Below are positions 1 to 11,320 of a stretch of 64,000 bases of DNA, one piece after another. This DNA comes from Tenrec ecaudatus (lineage: Eukaryota; Chordata; Mammalia; Afrosoricida; Tenrecidae). Both the position numbers and the translations under genes were made by a program. Below the pieces are notes generated by a model that had not been told where the DNA came from, did not search any database, and saw only the letters and a program-made list of their open reading frames with translations. Within the stretch, counting starts at the first letter, position 1. The number at the start of each line of letters is the position of its first letter. The stretch is from NCBI RefSeq assembly GCF_050624435.1, contig NC_134537.1, forward strand, positions 17,356,584 through 17,420,583, written 5' to 3'.

Positions 1-549
1 TGGAGCTAGTACAGGGGCCTTATCTTACTTAACACAGCCACAGTTGGTCGCTGCCTCGGGGCAGGGATTAAATTCCTCCAGCCCCACAGTCAGGGATCAG
101 GGTTCTGCTATATTGTTACATTTGTTACCTCACTTCTCTCAATGCCCCACTTCTTCCCAGGGAAATCCCACCTGCCCACCTTCGCACTGTTTCACATTTG
201 GCTGGTAAATCCCACCCACTTTCTTTGGGGGGAAATCCTGCCTGTGTGGCTTGGGGAGCTCCTATCAATCCTCTGTGGTCCCACCTGACTGAGGAAACTT
301 CCTCCCATCTGCTGTAGTGTCTCACATGGCCTAAGGAAGCTCAGCCAACAGTTACCAACATCCCACGCTGCTGCGGCAACCTCTGTCCAACCTGCTATAC
401 CTGAGCAGGGAAATTCCATGGTGCTCTACACCAAAATGGGCAACCCACCAGCCTCCTGTGGCGCTTCCATGCAGCAGGCACCCCACATGCCCTCTGAAGG
501 CCAAACCATCATGGCTTCTTGTGAGATCACCTAATACAGTACCATTCTC
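1..549 (+). mobile_element. Probable 5' part of an L1 element
   Basis: This stretch is richer in G+C than most of the window and lies directly upstream of the ORF1 remnant and the ORF2 relic of the same L1, in the place of the L1 5' UTR. It holds no convincing reading frame. I place it by position, not by recognising the sequence; the window starts inside or before the element, so its 5' end and left target duplication cannot be seen. It could also be unrelated flanking DNA. Confidence 0.35.
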
Positions 550-1162
550 ATGGGTCCACAACTACCCAACCAGTGTCCCTTGAGGACCATCCAAATTTCC
601 CTCAAAATAACAGAATACTGGTTGACTAGGAAGAGAAGGAAGCCACAGAAGGTTGAAAGAGTAGGCCAAAGCCAGAGTGAAATTAGCTGCAGGCAGTTCA
701 AAGAAGCATTCCTACAAGTCTCCCAGAGAGAGCCAGTGCTCTCTGACTCCATGGAAAAAGTCACCTGGCTCCTCTACAACAATGCAACATAAATAGCAAT
801 CAGCCCCAATGACCTCAAAGGAAAAAAATAAAAACCAGGAAAAACAAAAGACAATGGCAGAAAATGTCCTGAAGCTAACAACGTGCATAAGAGAACTCAA
901 AGAATACATTAAAAAAAAAAAAACTCAGCCCTACAAAAGGTCCTTGCTGACATACTATGGGCAGAAAAACTGCACTCACCAAGCATAAAGAAGAGAACAC
1001 CACACAGAACAACCCCACCCAGAGGGCAACAAGGAGAAAACAGCCCCAAGATAGCATTGGCTTAAGGGTAGAAAGAAGTCAAGAATGAACCACACACACA
1101 CATTTGCACAACACACTGATAAGAAAGGGAGGTAGGAAAACACACAAAAGAAAAGGTATAAG
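550..1162 (+). pseudogene. L1 ORF1 remnant, core apparently missing
   Basis: ORF1 encodes the RNA-binding trimeric chaperone of L1. Near 885-1075, after an A-run (about 910-923) that shifts the frame, one can read RELKEYIKK followed by ALQKVLADILWAEKL. This resembles the C-terminal LREF..TRPALKELLKEAL segment of mammalian L1 ORF1p. Upstream there is only an 80-codon frame from 550 with no coiled coil or RRM core that I recognise, although ORF1 is normally about 340 codons. Either the middle was deleted or this family has a very divergent ORF1. ORF2 starts about 90 bp after the remnant, the usual L1 spacing. Confidence 0.4.
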
Positions 1163-4100
1163 ATGACATCGCAGAGTCCACAGATGGATATAATAACCCT
1201 GAATATCAATGGACGTAACTCAGGCATTAAAAGACTGAGGCTAGCGGACTGGCTTAGAAAGCACAACCCATCAATCTGCTGCCTACAGGAAACACATTTC
1301 AAGACTCCATACAAAAATTGGCTCAGAAGGAGGAAGATACACCAAGCAAACAGCAACTCAAAAAAATCAGGGACTGCAATCATAATCTCAGATAAAATAA
1401 TATCAGAGTGAAAATCATAAAAAGAGATAAGGAGACATACTATATGATGCTCAAGGGCTCAGTAGACAAAGAACCACTAAGCATATTAAACATATATTCC
1501 CCAAATGAGAGATCCACTAAATACATCAAGCGAACGCTCCAAAAGATGAAAACAGAAATCACATCCTCAACTATTATAATAGGTGACTTCAGTACACCAC
1601 TCTCTGATAAAGGTAGATTATACGGAAAGAAACTGAACAAGGAGGCTAGAGATATAAACACTACAATTAGACATTTGACTTGATAGATATTTACAGAGCT
1701 TTTCATCCAAATTTTTTTTTAATCACATTCTTTTCAAGCCCACACGGAACATATTGGAAGATGGACCACATGCTGGGGCATAAAGTGAATCTGCATTGAA
1801 TTAAGCGCATTGATATCCTAAAGATATCTCTCCCTTCCCCCCCCCCTCTCTTCCCACTGTGCCATAACGCTGGAAATCAACAAAAGGAAGATGAAGTAAA
1901 CAGGGTAAACAAAATACCTCTCTATTGCAAAAAGGAGTATATACTGGCCCAGATCAGAGATAAAATTAGGAAATTTCTAGAAACCAATGAGAATGGTACC
2001 ACAATGTACCAAAATTTATGGGAAGCAAGAAAGGAAGTTATTAGAGGAAGTTTCATAGTAATACATGGACACATGAAGAATAAAGAGAGATTTATGCTTG
2101 ATATGCTGGCACAAAATTTATAGCAACTAGAGCAGAGTCAACAGGACATTCAAACTAATACCAAAGGAAAAGAAATAATAAAAATCAGGGATGAGATTCA
2201 GGAGAGGAAAATAAGAAAACTATGTAAAAATGTAATGGTGTTCGGCGATCGTATCATGGAGGTGTGCAACCAATGGTATGATTTTTTTTCTTTGATGCCT
2301 GATAACTGATCCCTTCGGGACCACGCGATCACACAGGCTGGTGATGTATGTATATGTGTGGATTGTGATAAGAGTTGTATGAGCCCCTAATAAAATGTAA
2401 AAAAAGAAAAAAATTTAATGGTGCTAAAAGTTCATTCTTTGAAAAGATAAACAGAATTGACAGATCTCTGGCAAACCAAATCAAAGAAAAGAGGGAACAA
2501 ATTTCAATAGCAAGGATGAAGGCTGAAAGAGGGGAGGTTATAACAGGCCCTAATGAAGTCAAAAGGATAATTACACATTAGTACAAAGGATTGTACTCCA
2601 ATAAATTCAACAATTTGGAAGACATGGGCAAATTCTTGGGAAAATAATCCCTCCCTAGACTATCCCAGATGGATGTCAAGAACCTCAACAGACCCAGAGC
2701 AATGGGAGAAATAGCCAAGATTATCAAGGAATTGCCAACCAAAAAGTCCTTTAACCAGGTGGCTTCACAGGAGAATTCTATGAAGCATTCAAGGAAGAAC
2801 TGACACTAATCCAACACAAACTCTTCCAGAACATAGAAAAAGACAGCAAACTCCCGAAATCCTTCTATGAAGATAGTATAACTCTGATACCAAAACTGGG
2901 CAGTGATCCCACAAGATTTGAGAACTACAGACCAATATACTTAATTAACATCGATGCAAAATCCTTAACAAAGTACTGGACAATGGAATACAGAAAGGCA
3001 TAAAACAAATAATTCACCATGATCACATGTGATTCATACCAGGGATGCAGAGATGGTTCAACATACAAAAGACGGTTAGTATCATTGGCAACATTGACAT
3101 GAAAAACTGTAAGAACCATATGATAGCATTGATGCGGAAAAAGCGTTCAAAACCACCCAACATCCATTCTTGTATAAGACACTCAAGGAGATGGGAATGG
3201 AAGGAAAATTCATCAAGATAATACAAGTTACATATGAAAAACCAACGGCCAATGTGGTAGTCAATGGAGAAAAGACGAATAGAATCCCACTGAAAAAGGG
3301 GACTTGACAAGGATGGCCCTATGGTTATTTAACATCATATTGGAGGTTATAGCTAACAGCATAAAGCGTTGAAAAAGACATCAAAGTTATTCCCTTGGGG
3401 AAGGAAGAGGTGAAATTATCATTATCTGAAGATGATATGATTTTATATATGGAAAATCACAAAAAATACACAAGTGGAGTACTGGAAGCAATAGAGGAGT
3501 ATGGCAGAGTGGCAGGATACAAGATCCACATACAGAAATCTACTGGACTACAATACACATGTGAAAAGAACACACAAGAGGAGATTTTTTTTTAAAGTGC
3601 CCTTAACAATAGTCAAGCACAAATTGAAATATCTATGGATATGCCTGACTAAAAGAACAAAAGATTTGTATGAAGAAAACTACAGAACACTATTACAAGA
3701 AAACAAGAGTAACCTCAACAAATGGAAGAATATTCCATGCTCATGGATTGGAAGACCCACTATAGTAAAGATGCTGGTTCTGTCCAAGGCACTATACAAG
3801 TTTAATGCAATCCCAATACAATTACCCTCACGTTTCTTCAAAGAAATAGAATAACTGATTATCAACTTCATACAGAGAGGGAAGAAGCCCAGAATTAGCA
3901 GAGAACTGCTCAAGAAGAAAGACACAGTGAGAGGGCTTGCTTTACCTGACTTTAGCACATATTATGCAGCTACAGTGGTCAAAACAACATGGAATTGGTA
4001 TAATGACAGATACTCAGATCAATGGAAAAGAACTGAAAACCCAGAAATAAAATCATCAGCATATAGACAACTGATTTTTGATAAGGGCCCCCAAAATATC

Positions 4101-5144
4101 AAATGGGAAGCAGATGCCCTCTTCAACAAGTGGTGCCAGAAAGAAAATGGAGATCTACCTGCAGAAAAATGAAATAAGACCCTTATCTCACTCCATGCAC
4201 AAGAATAAACTCAAGCTGGATCACAGACCTTGAGGTAAAACCCCAAATTATTAGGGTCATTAATGAGGGAATTGGGACCAACCTGAGAACTTTGGAGCAG
4301 GAAATACATACACTATGAGAAATAGGGAAGGACACAAATACAGATGAGTCACAAATTGACAAGTAGGATAGACTGAAGATCAAACACCTGTGTACATTGA
4401 AAGAATTCTCGAAAAGAGTAATAATAGAGCCCAAAGACTGGGAAAACATCTTTAGCAATGGCATATCAGACAAAGGCCTTATTACTAAAATCTACAATAC
4501 TCTGCCAGCTTCCAAAAAGACAAAAACTAATGTCCCACTGAGGAGGTGGGCAAAGGACCTGAAAAGAAGTTTTCCAAGGGCATAGAAATGAATGGCCAAT
4601 AAACAAATGATAATATATTCCCGATCATTAGCCATAAGACAAACGCAAATTAAAACAACGAGATACCACCTAACACCTTCAAAGATAGCCCAGTTCAAAA
4701 AATCAGAAAGCAACAAGTGTTGGAGGGGCTGCGGTGAGATAAGAACTCTCCTCCACTGCTGGTGGACCCGTAGGTATGTACAGCCACTATGGAAATCGAT
4801 TTGGCGATATCTAAAACAGATGGAAACCGAGCTACCATATGAGCCAGCAATCCCCCTACTGGGCATATACCCAGAAGAGACAAGAAACAAACCACGGCCA
4901 GTCACCTGTGCTCCAGTGTTCATCATGGCACAGTTCACCATTGCAAGGAGTTGGAAACAACCCAAATTTCTATCAATAGACAAATGGATTGAAAACCTGT
5001 GGTGGATACGTACACTGGAGTACTACACATTGCAGTGATGGATGCATGAAGCACATCGTCGCATGGGAAGAACTGGAGGAAATTATGCTAAGTGAAGTAA
5101 GCCAGGCACAAAAGGACAAGTACAACATGAGTCCACTGAGATGA
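1163..5144 (+). pseudogene. LINE-1 ORF2 relic (endonuclease-reverse transcriptase)
   Basis: ORF2p nicks target DNA and reverse-transcribes L1 RNA in the nucleus. The start at 1163 opens with MTSQSPQMDIITLNINGRN, typical of L1 ORF2. Endonuclease: QETHF at about 1287-1301 keeps the catalytic Glu; the GDFN motif near 1582-1593 reads GDFS, so Asp is kept and Asn is lost. Reverse transcriptase: the FADD motif reads SEDD at 3425-3436, with both Asp kept. The C-terminal Cys-rich region is clear (CWRGCGEI...LLHCWW from about 4720, then AIPLLGIYPEE). The reading breaks between frames many times (after about 1410, 1683, 2581, 3595, 3854 and 5038) and is split at 2241-2408 by another L1. The end near 5144 is read after SEVSQAQKDKYNMSPLR in a shifted frame. 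It cannot make a working protein. Confidence 0.93.
2241..2408 (+). mobile_element. Short L1 3'-end insertion with inverted 5' part, inside L1 ORF2
   Basis: A 168-bp insert lies between 15-bp target duplications: 2226-2240 (aaaaatgtaatggtg) and 2409-2423 (one mismatch). Its right half is L1 3' end in sense (gttgtatgagcccctaataa, then an A-tail). Its left half, 2241 to about 2340, is the reverse complement of L1 3' UTR sequence like that at 6545-6620 (gaagggatcag..atcaggca). This is the product expected from twin priming. The ORF2 reading resumes right after the duplication (NGAKSSFFEKINRIDRS). Confidence 0.85.
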
Positions 5145-7256
5145 GCTTTAAAAAAAAATTCAAAAGTGGCATAGGGTAAAAGCTACTTTATACAAACATT
5201 CCTGGGATGAGGTCCAGGTAGTATGGCAGGGGCCAGACCCAATCGAAGTATACATATGATACCCAATTAAAAAGGAAAATAAAAAGAAATGGGTAGTGGG
5301 GCAACAGGGCACTAACCCACCCAAGGGGAGGGTATTGTTTATATTTCCACAGGGAAATAGGGACCAGACTTCAATCCGGTACTCCAAGCTGTGAATGCAG
5401 CATACCAGCATGAAGCAGGGAACCAGTAGGGAGGTTTGAGGGGCTGGCCCCAATCCCAACTATGTGGACTTCAGAGGAAAGCAATGAAGCTACAGCTCAG
5501 AGTGAGGGGCATGTCTACTAAGCCTTGAGGATGATATGCCTGTTTAGAGCACCCAGTAAACCAAGAGGACCATATGGCCAGCCCCAATATGAGACATGAC
5601 ATCCTTCACTGACCTATAGCCCTACAGGGGACAACACTGGAGACACAGTTTGGAAATTGCACCCGATCTGACCCCACCACACAGAGGAAAAGCACTAAGG
5701 GCGTGCAACAGAATAGCAAGGGGCCCAGAGCAAGGAAGTCCCAAGGGAGTACCAAAAATAGACTTGGGAACCAGAGTATGGAACCCCATCAGACATGACT
5801 GGAAAACACTCTTAAAGATCAACGGGCAGACCTTGAACTGTTTACAAGCTTCTCTATTTTTTGTCATTGGTTTGTTGTTTTGTTGCTTTGTTTTGTGCAT
5901 ATTATTATCTCTGCAGGTCTATCTAGATAAGTTAGGTGGGATAAACAATCTGGAGGAGAAAACAGGGGCACCTACGGTTCCAGGGGGACAAGGGGAGGGG
6001 GAGAGGAAGTAGTGTTGACAAACCCAAGGACAAAGGAAAAACAAGTGATCCAACACTGGTGGCAAGGAGGGTGTAAGAGGCCTGGTAAGGCTTGATCAAG
6101 GGCAATATAACCAAGAGGAATTACTGAAACACAAATGAAGGCTAAGCATGATAATGGGACAAAAGGGAAGTAAAAGGAAACAGAGGCAAAGGGCATTTAT
6201 AGAGGTCTAAATACAAGTACGTACATATGTAAATATATTTATATATGAAATTAGGGAAATAGATCTATGTGCATATATTTATAGGTTTAAGTTTAAGTTT
6301 AGCAGATGGACATTGGACCTCCACTCAAGTACTCAATACAAGAACACCTTGTTCTAGTAAACTGGCATTCCATGATGCTCACCTTCCCAACAAGATCGCT
6401 AAAGACAAAGCGGGTGCATAAGCAAATGTGGTGAAGCAAGCTGATGGTGGGCGGCTATCAAAAGCTATAGCATCTGGGGTCTTAAACACTTGAAGATAAA
6501 CAAGCGGTCATGTAGCTCAGGAGCAACAAAGCCCATGTGAAAGAAGCACACCAGTCTCTGTCATCACGAGTTGTCGAAGGGATCAGGTATCAGGCAACAA
6601 AGAACAAAAAATCATATCATTGTGAATGAGGGGGAGTGTGGAGTGGGTACCCAAAGCCCATCTGTAGGCAACTGGACATGCCCTTACAGAATGGTCACGG
6701 GTAGGACATGAGCTGGTCAGGGACCAGTGTAGCAATGATGAAACATACAACTTTCCTCTAGTTCTTTAATGCTTCTTCCCCACCACAATCATAATCCCAA
6801 TTCTACCACACAAATCCGGCTAGACCAGAGAATGTACATTGGTACAGATAGAAACTAGAAACAGGGAATCCATGACAGATGATCCCTTCAGGACCAGTGG
6901 TGAGAGTGGTGATACTGGGAGGGTGGAGGGAAGGTCGGGTAGAAAGAGTGAACCGATCACAAGGATCTACATGTAATCCCCTCCCTGAAAAATGAACAAC
7001 AGAAAATTGGGTGAAAGGAAACCATCGGGCAGTGTAAGACATGACAAAATAGTAATAATTTATAAACTATCAAGGGTTCATGAGAGTGGGGGTTCGGGGA
7101 GGGGAAAATGAGGAGCTGATTCCAAGGGCTCAAGTAGAGAGCAAATGTTTTGAGAATGATAATGGCAACATATGTACAAATGTGCTTGACACAATGGATG
7201 GATGGATGGATGGATCAAAAGTTGTATGAGCCCCCAATAAAATGATTTTTTAAAAA
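5145..7256 (+). mobile_element. L1 3' UTR and 3' end
   Basis: This follows ORF2 without a break and ends at gttgtatgagcccccaataa, with AATAAA at 7236-7241 and a weak A-rich tail. It carries a G-rich, CpG-poor UTR of about 2.1 kb, longer than most L1 3' UTRs. The same sequence recurs in the window at 2241-2408, 13892-14150, 22464-22715, 22895-23062 and 59735-60603, so this copy serves as the local reference for the family. No protein is expected; frames of 74-120 codons inside it are chance. Confidence 0.85.
7194..7215. repeat. (ATGG)n microsatellite
   Basis: About five ATGG units just before the L1 3' end. Related L1 ends at 2340-2370 and 22990-23020 have short, diverged versions at the same place, so the repeat grew from the L1 tail itself. 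Confidence 0.85.
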
Positions 7257-7509
7257 TTGTTTACAGGAGTAGAAAACCATATCTTTCTCTCAAGCATTAA
7301 AGAAACAAACAAACAAAATCATAGGAGTAAGTCAAAAGTATGAAGAAAAGCATATTAAATAATGTGAATAACTGAACCAATTTTTTTTAATTCTCACCTT
7401 CAGGTATTTTGTTTTATGAGAAAAATAAGTGCTCATTTATGGAGGCCTTTTGGAGAGCTCTGGTCAAAATCAACTTGATAGCAGTGGGTGTGTTTGGTTT
7501 GGTCTGGTT

Positions 7510-7702
7510 TGATCGTGGTCTAGTGGGTTACTCATTGGGCATCTAAACACAAGGTCAGTAGTTTGACTCTCCCAGTGTTCTATGACAGAAAGATGAAATT
7601 TTCTCCCAATAAAGAGCTCTTGCCCCTACAAGGGCAATCTACTCTGTCTTATCAGATTGCTATGAATCACAACCAACTCAATGGCAGTGGGTTTCAAATA
7701 AC
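7510..7702 (+). mobile_element. AfroSINE, sense
   Basis: A tRNA-derived SINE. The 5' part has ggtctagtgggttac and aaggtcagtagtttgac (box-B-like); the 3' part has gctatgaatcacaaccaactcaatggcagtggg. It is diverged from the other copies by several percent or more. A tggtttggtctggtttg stretch just before it is typical of the tail of another copy. Confidence 0.8.
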
Positions 7703-8879
7703 TCTTTTCATTGAATTTCCCCTTATCTGAAGTTAAATACAGTCTCAAGTGATATAACTTTGTTTATTTTCTCACCGTGACCTCATTGAGTTTAGCACTT
7801 TGCTTCTTAGAATCTATTCCTTTTTCCCCTCAATCTCTGAGCAGATTTGGGTCTTTCTGTACTCCTAGCTCCCTCCAGAGAGCATCCGTGAGGACAAGAT
7901 CTACCAGCAAAGGACTGCTTCAATGAGAGAGCCGTTCTGGCCCTTCTCCCCTCAGGGCCCAGGCATCTGTGGTGAGCTGAGCTTTAACCATGATGCTGCA
8001 CTTGAATTTAATTGGATTTACTGGTGAGGGCCCACATTAAAGAGCCATGCAGACCCATTTGTGAACAGAGATTTCTTAGAAGAATTTTTAAAATGTGTAT
8101 TCCATTGTTGGAATATATAATTTATCTTTCAAGGAACACCACACATGAATATGTGTGGCTTCTTATAAACAAGACACTAGAACCATTATGAATATGTTTT
8201 GTGTGTTTGTTTTTCTCCTGAGAGAAGAAAACCATTACCTACAAGTTCAGCATACGAAGCAGCTATGGTCTCTGAAAAGGAATTTGCCCAGAGAAGTAAG
8301 ATCAACCTCTTTCCTAAGCAGACCAGCAAGGAGAGCCCTATCTTTGGGAGATTTGCTTCTATTTAGGAAAGAGGCAAAAAGAGCATGGCATTGTTTCAAA
8401 ATATTCATTGTAGACCGTGCGGCGCAAAAGGAAGCAGTGCAGGGGAAAATGATGACAGGAGAGAGACGGCATGAGCAGGATGCCCGCAGGTTAGGTTTAA
8501 AACATAAGGCAGCTAATTCACAAGGCTTCTAGGAAGCCATCTGCCGTCTCCGGGTTTGGAGGGCTGTGGGGCATGTGCTCTGGGGCATGAATGGAGGCCT
8601 GGAGACACATTCCTTTTCCTGCTCGGTGGGGATGAAGAAAGCTCTGTGTGAAACCTTAAATGGCAAGAGGATCTTTTCTCTTGCACTCCCAGTGCCTGGT
8701 AAACATTTGACAAATCTTCTGAACCCAAATGAACTTTCTTTAAGAACAACCCTTTAAATTATAATTGTTTGTGCTGCAAGTTCGTGCCATTATTCCCAGG
8801 GGGGAAGCAGCCTTTTCTTTTTTTGTTTTCTCATTTCTGTTTCATCCTAAGCGTTGCACTGCTATCTTCAGGGTCAATG
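7703..8879. other. Unassigned sequence
   Basis: No repeat family or gene recognised. A 125-codon frame at 8155-8532 (+) has no motif I know and no codon signal; I take it as chance. Confidence 0.5.
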
Positions 8880-9030
8880 ATTCAAAGCCACTAGCAGCTC
8901 CACAGGGGCACGGTGAGGAAGTCTGCATTCACAGAGACTCACTGTGTTGGAAACCCAAACGAGCAGTCTCCCTCCATCTTACTGGGTCACTGTGAGTTGA
9001 AATCAACTGAACAGCAGTGAGATTTGTCTG
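8880..9030 (+). mobile_element. AfroSINE 3' part, diverged
   Basis: The end reads cactgtgagttgaaatcaac followed by tgaacagcagtgag, the usual AfroSINE 3' pattern. The 5' tRNA-like part is not clear. Confidence 0.5.
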
Positions 9031-9509
9031 GTTACGAGTGTATTTTGGCATTTATGTGTTGTGTGTATTTTCCTAGTCAAGTAGGTGCCTACGTTCCACA
9101 CCTACTATTGAAAAAGGGAAGCATCTCTGCCCAGACAAGGCTTTCATAGTTTCCTCACTCTTTCCTCCATTAATTCAGTCAATAATTTTGACATTCACTA
9201 GGATTTCTTACAGAGAAGAAAACAGAAATAACTATCCGCCTACTACTACCTAGATAAGCGTGGAGAAAATTCAAAAAGCAGCACCCAAAAAAACAAAATG
9301 AAGTCACTGACTTCTCTGAACTGTCTCTTACCAACGGTGACCACTGTCAAGTGGATTATGAGAGCGAGATTCTTCAGGGTTATCTCGAGAATGTCACCTT
9401 CCTCAGCATTACAAAGCATGTGCACGCACTCTAACCAGCAGCTCCAAACACAAGCATTCCACGGCTTCATGGAATGATACAATTCCAAATTGTCCATGTC
9501 ACTGGAGAC
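9031..9509. other. Unassigned sequence
   Basis: No gene or repeat recognised between the SINE and the LTR. Confidence 0.45.
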
Positions 9510-9946
9510 TTAGTAGGGTAATTACATTATTTCACCTTGAAGATATAAAAGTGTAGGGGTGGAGTTTAACCTGTCAATCAAGTCCCAGCAGGATGGTACC
9601 TCCTTGTGGGTGTGACCTTCTCATGAAGAGTGTCCTGAGAACCTCCACCTCTCTCTCTCTGTCTTCATCTTGCTGTTGAAAGCCACATTGAGGCCTGCAT
9701 GTGCCCTGGAGATATGTCCACTGCCATTGGACTCCTAAGACGTTGCACCCACTAGCCGGTGATGTTCCTTCATTCTGCATCACTGCATGTGGCTTCAGGA
9801 ATCCAAAGAGGGACTTATGGACTAGTGTGGACTTGAGTTGGACTGGGCTGGGATGTTTTCTTGGTGTATAATTTATTCTTGATATAAAAGTATCTTACAC
9901 ATATGCATGTCGCTGACTTTGTTTCTCTAGTCAACCTGGTCTAAAC
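9510..9946 (-). mobile_element. LTR family A, solo, antisense
   Basis: The family was defined by comparing copies at 25548-26036, 34833-35473 and 53603-54050. On the minus strand it begins near tagaccaggttgactagaga and ends near cttcaaggtgaaataatg. Shared inner landmarks include actggactggg-type and catcactgcatgtggc-type segments. No internal retroviral region lies beside it. Its ends are frayed and I see no clear target duplication. Confidence 0.65.
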
Positions 9947-10569
9947 GATTTGACGTTCAGATAATGCAAACTGTATTATCATTTTTGCATATCTTAATAT
10001 TTATGCTTACACCAAACCAGACATGAGATTAAATATATTTAAACATACTTAATGCCTTAACCACACTGAATCTTTTTTCAATTTAGTGAATTTCAATATA
10101 AGGAATCAACATTATCTTATGCTAAATGAAGTAGTTGGTTTGTTTTCTGTATCTGATTTTTGCTAAACTATTGTTGTGGACATTTGTTAAAATATCATTA
10201 TGGAAAACCAGTGTTGTGCAAATGATAGGCATGTATCCTTTTCTGATATCAAGAATCCTATCACTGAGGATGTCTTTCACTCAATGCTCACTCATAGGAA
10301 ACAGCTACATTTTAAGGTAAGTACAACAGCATGATAAAATTCTTAATACTTGTACTCTTCTTTTCTCTGGCTTAACTTTCTACTTTTGTTTGTTTATTCC
10401 TCCTCTGGACTTGTCTTTTGATTTCTGCACTAACATGACTTTTCTTACATTCTTGTTGTAAATGGATATAATTCTTCATATTCTTAAAATATGCAAAAAA
10501 ATTGAAAAAGCTATAAAACAGTATATATAAATAAAAGCATATGAATAAATGAATGATAAAGACAGCAAC
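9947..10569. other. Unassigned, AT-rich
   Basis: No gene or repeat recognised. It ends at the 8-bp target duplication of the hAT element. Confidence 0.45.
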
Positions 10570-10728
10570 TTCTAAGTCAGTGCTTCTCAACCTGTGGGTC
10601 ACCACTCCTTTGGGGATGGAATGACCCTTTCACAGGGGTTGCCTATGACCATCAGAAAACACATATTTCCCATGGTATAGGAACTGAGACACTGCTGCTC
10701 TGTCTCAACCTTTGCACTGATGTTGGCT

Positions 10729-10798
10729 TTTTATGCATATGGTCACAAAATGTAGCAATGTAGTTTTATGCATACGGTCACAAAATGTAGCAATGTAG
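10729..10798. repeat. 35-bp tandem duplication inside the hAT element
   Basis: Two 35-bp units, 10729-10763 and 10764-10798, differ at one base (catat versus catac). They contain ggtcacaaaatgtagcaatg. The duplication is local to the hAT element and should be absent from its family consensus. Confidence 0.9.
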
Positions 10799-10927
10799 TT
10801 TACTATTGTTATAAGACTGTTACCCATGCTACACCATGCTTCAAGACAAAATTCATTGATTTGTCATTAGAAATAAATATTTCATTCAACCGGCCGTTTC
10901 GGGCCACGGGCTTTCTCTCCTCGAACC

Positions 10928-11239
10928 ATGGCCCAGTTTGTCCGTAACTTGGTGGAGAAGGCCCCGGGGCTGGTGAACGCTGCTGTGACTTACTCGAAGC
11001 CTCGACTGGCCACATTTTGGCACTATGCCCGGGTGGAGCTGGTTCCTCCGACCCCTGCGGAGGTCCCTGCAGCGATCCAGAGCCTGAAGAAAGTAGTCGA
11101 GAGTGCTAGGACTGGGCGCTTCAAGCAGCTCACAGTTAAGGAAGCTCTGCTGAATGGTTTGGTGGCCACTGAAGTGTGGATGTGGTTTTATATTGGCGAG
11201 ATCATAGGCAAACGAGGCATCATTGGCTATGATATTTGA
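10928..11239 (+). CDS. ATP5MG: Intact ATP synthase subunit g frame (ATP5MG retrocopy)
   Basis: A 103-codon frame, the same length as mammalian ATP5MG, starting MAQFVRNLVEKAPGLVNAAV and ending EIIGKRGIIGYDI. In the parent protein this subunit lies in the F1Fo ATP synthase membrane sector at the inner mitochondrial membrane, where it takes part in dimer contacts. The C-terminal membrane segment is kept (GLVATEVWMWFYIGEIIG, about residues 77-94), including a GxxxG-like pattern. The start is supported by ccATGG in good Kozak context (gaaccatgg). I count about 14 substitutions against the human protein as I remember it, mostly mild; R64 for S and W84 for L stand out. There is no stop or frameshift. 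Whether it is expressed is unknown: no promoter travelled with it beyond the 5' UTR. It may be a neutral retrocopy or a working retrogene. Confidence 0.8.
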   Translation: MAQFVRNLVEKAPGLVNAAVTYSKPRLATFWHYARVELVPPTPAEVPAAIQSLKKVVESARTGRFKQLTVKEALLNGLVATEVWMWFYIGEIIGKRGIIGYDI

Positions 11240-11314
11240 AGACCAGTCTTTAACATCTGGTTATATTGGTTTGCTCTTTGAGTTTTCTTGGACCATGTGT
11301 GATCAGTCTACTCT

Positions 11315-11320
11315 AATAAA
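11315..11320 (+). promoter_or_regulatory. Polyadenylation signal AATAAA of the ATP5MG retrocopy
   Basis: AATAAA lies 12 bp before the start of the A-tail, a normal spacing, and was copied from the parent mRNA. Confidence 0.9.

Noticed and set aside
976-1383. 135-codon minus-strand frame opposite the L1
   Set aside because: It is the antisense of the L1 ORF1/ORF2 junction, rich in Cys, Leu and Phe because of A-rich sense sequence; no motif.
4492-4983. 163-codon minus frame
   Set aside because: It is a shadow of the L1 ORF2 C-terminal coding region on the other strand.
7194-7215. Functional minisatellite
   Set aside because: Short ATGG growth at an L1 tail, as seen in related copies.
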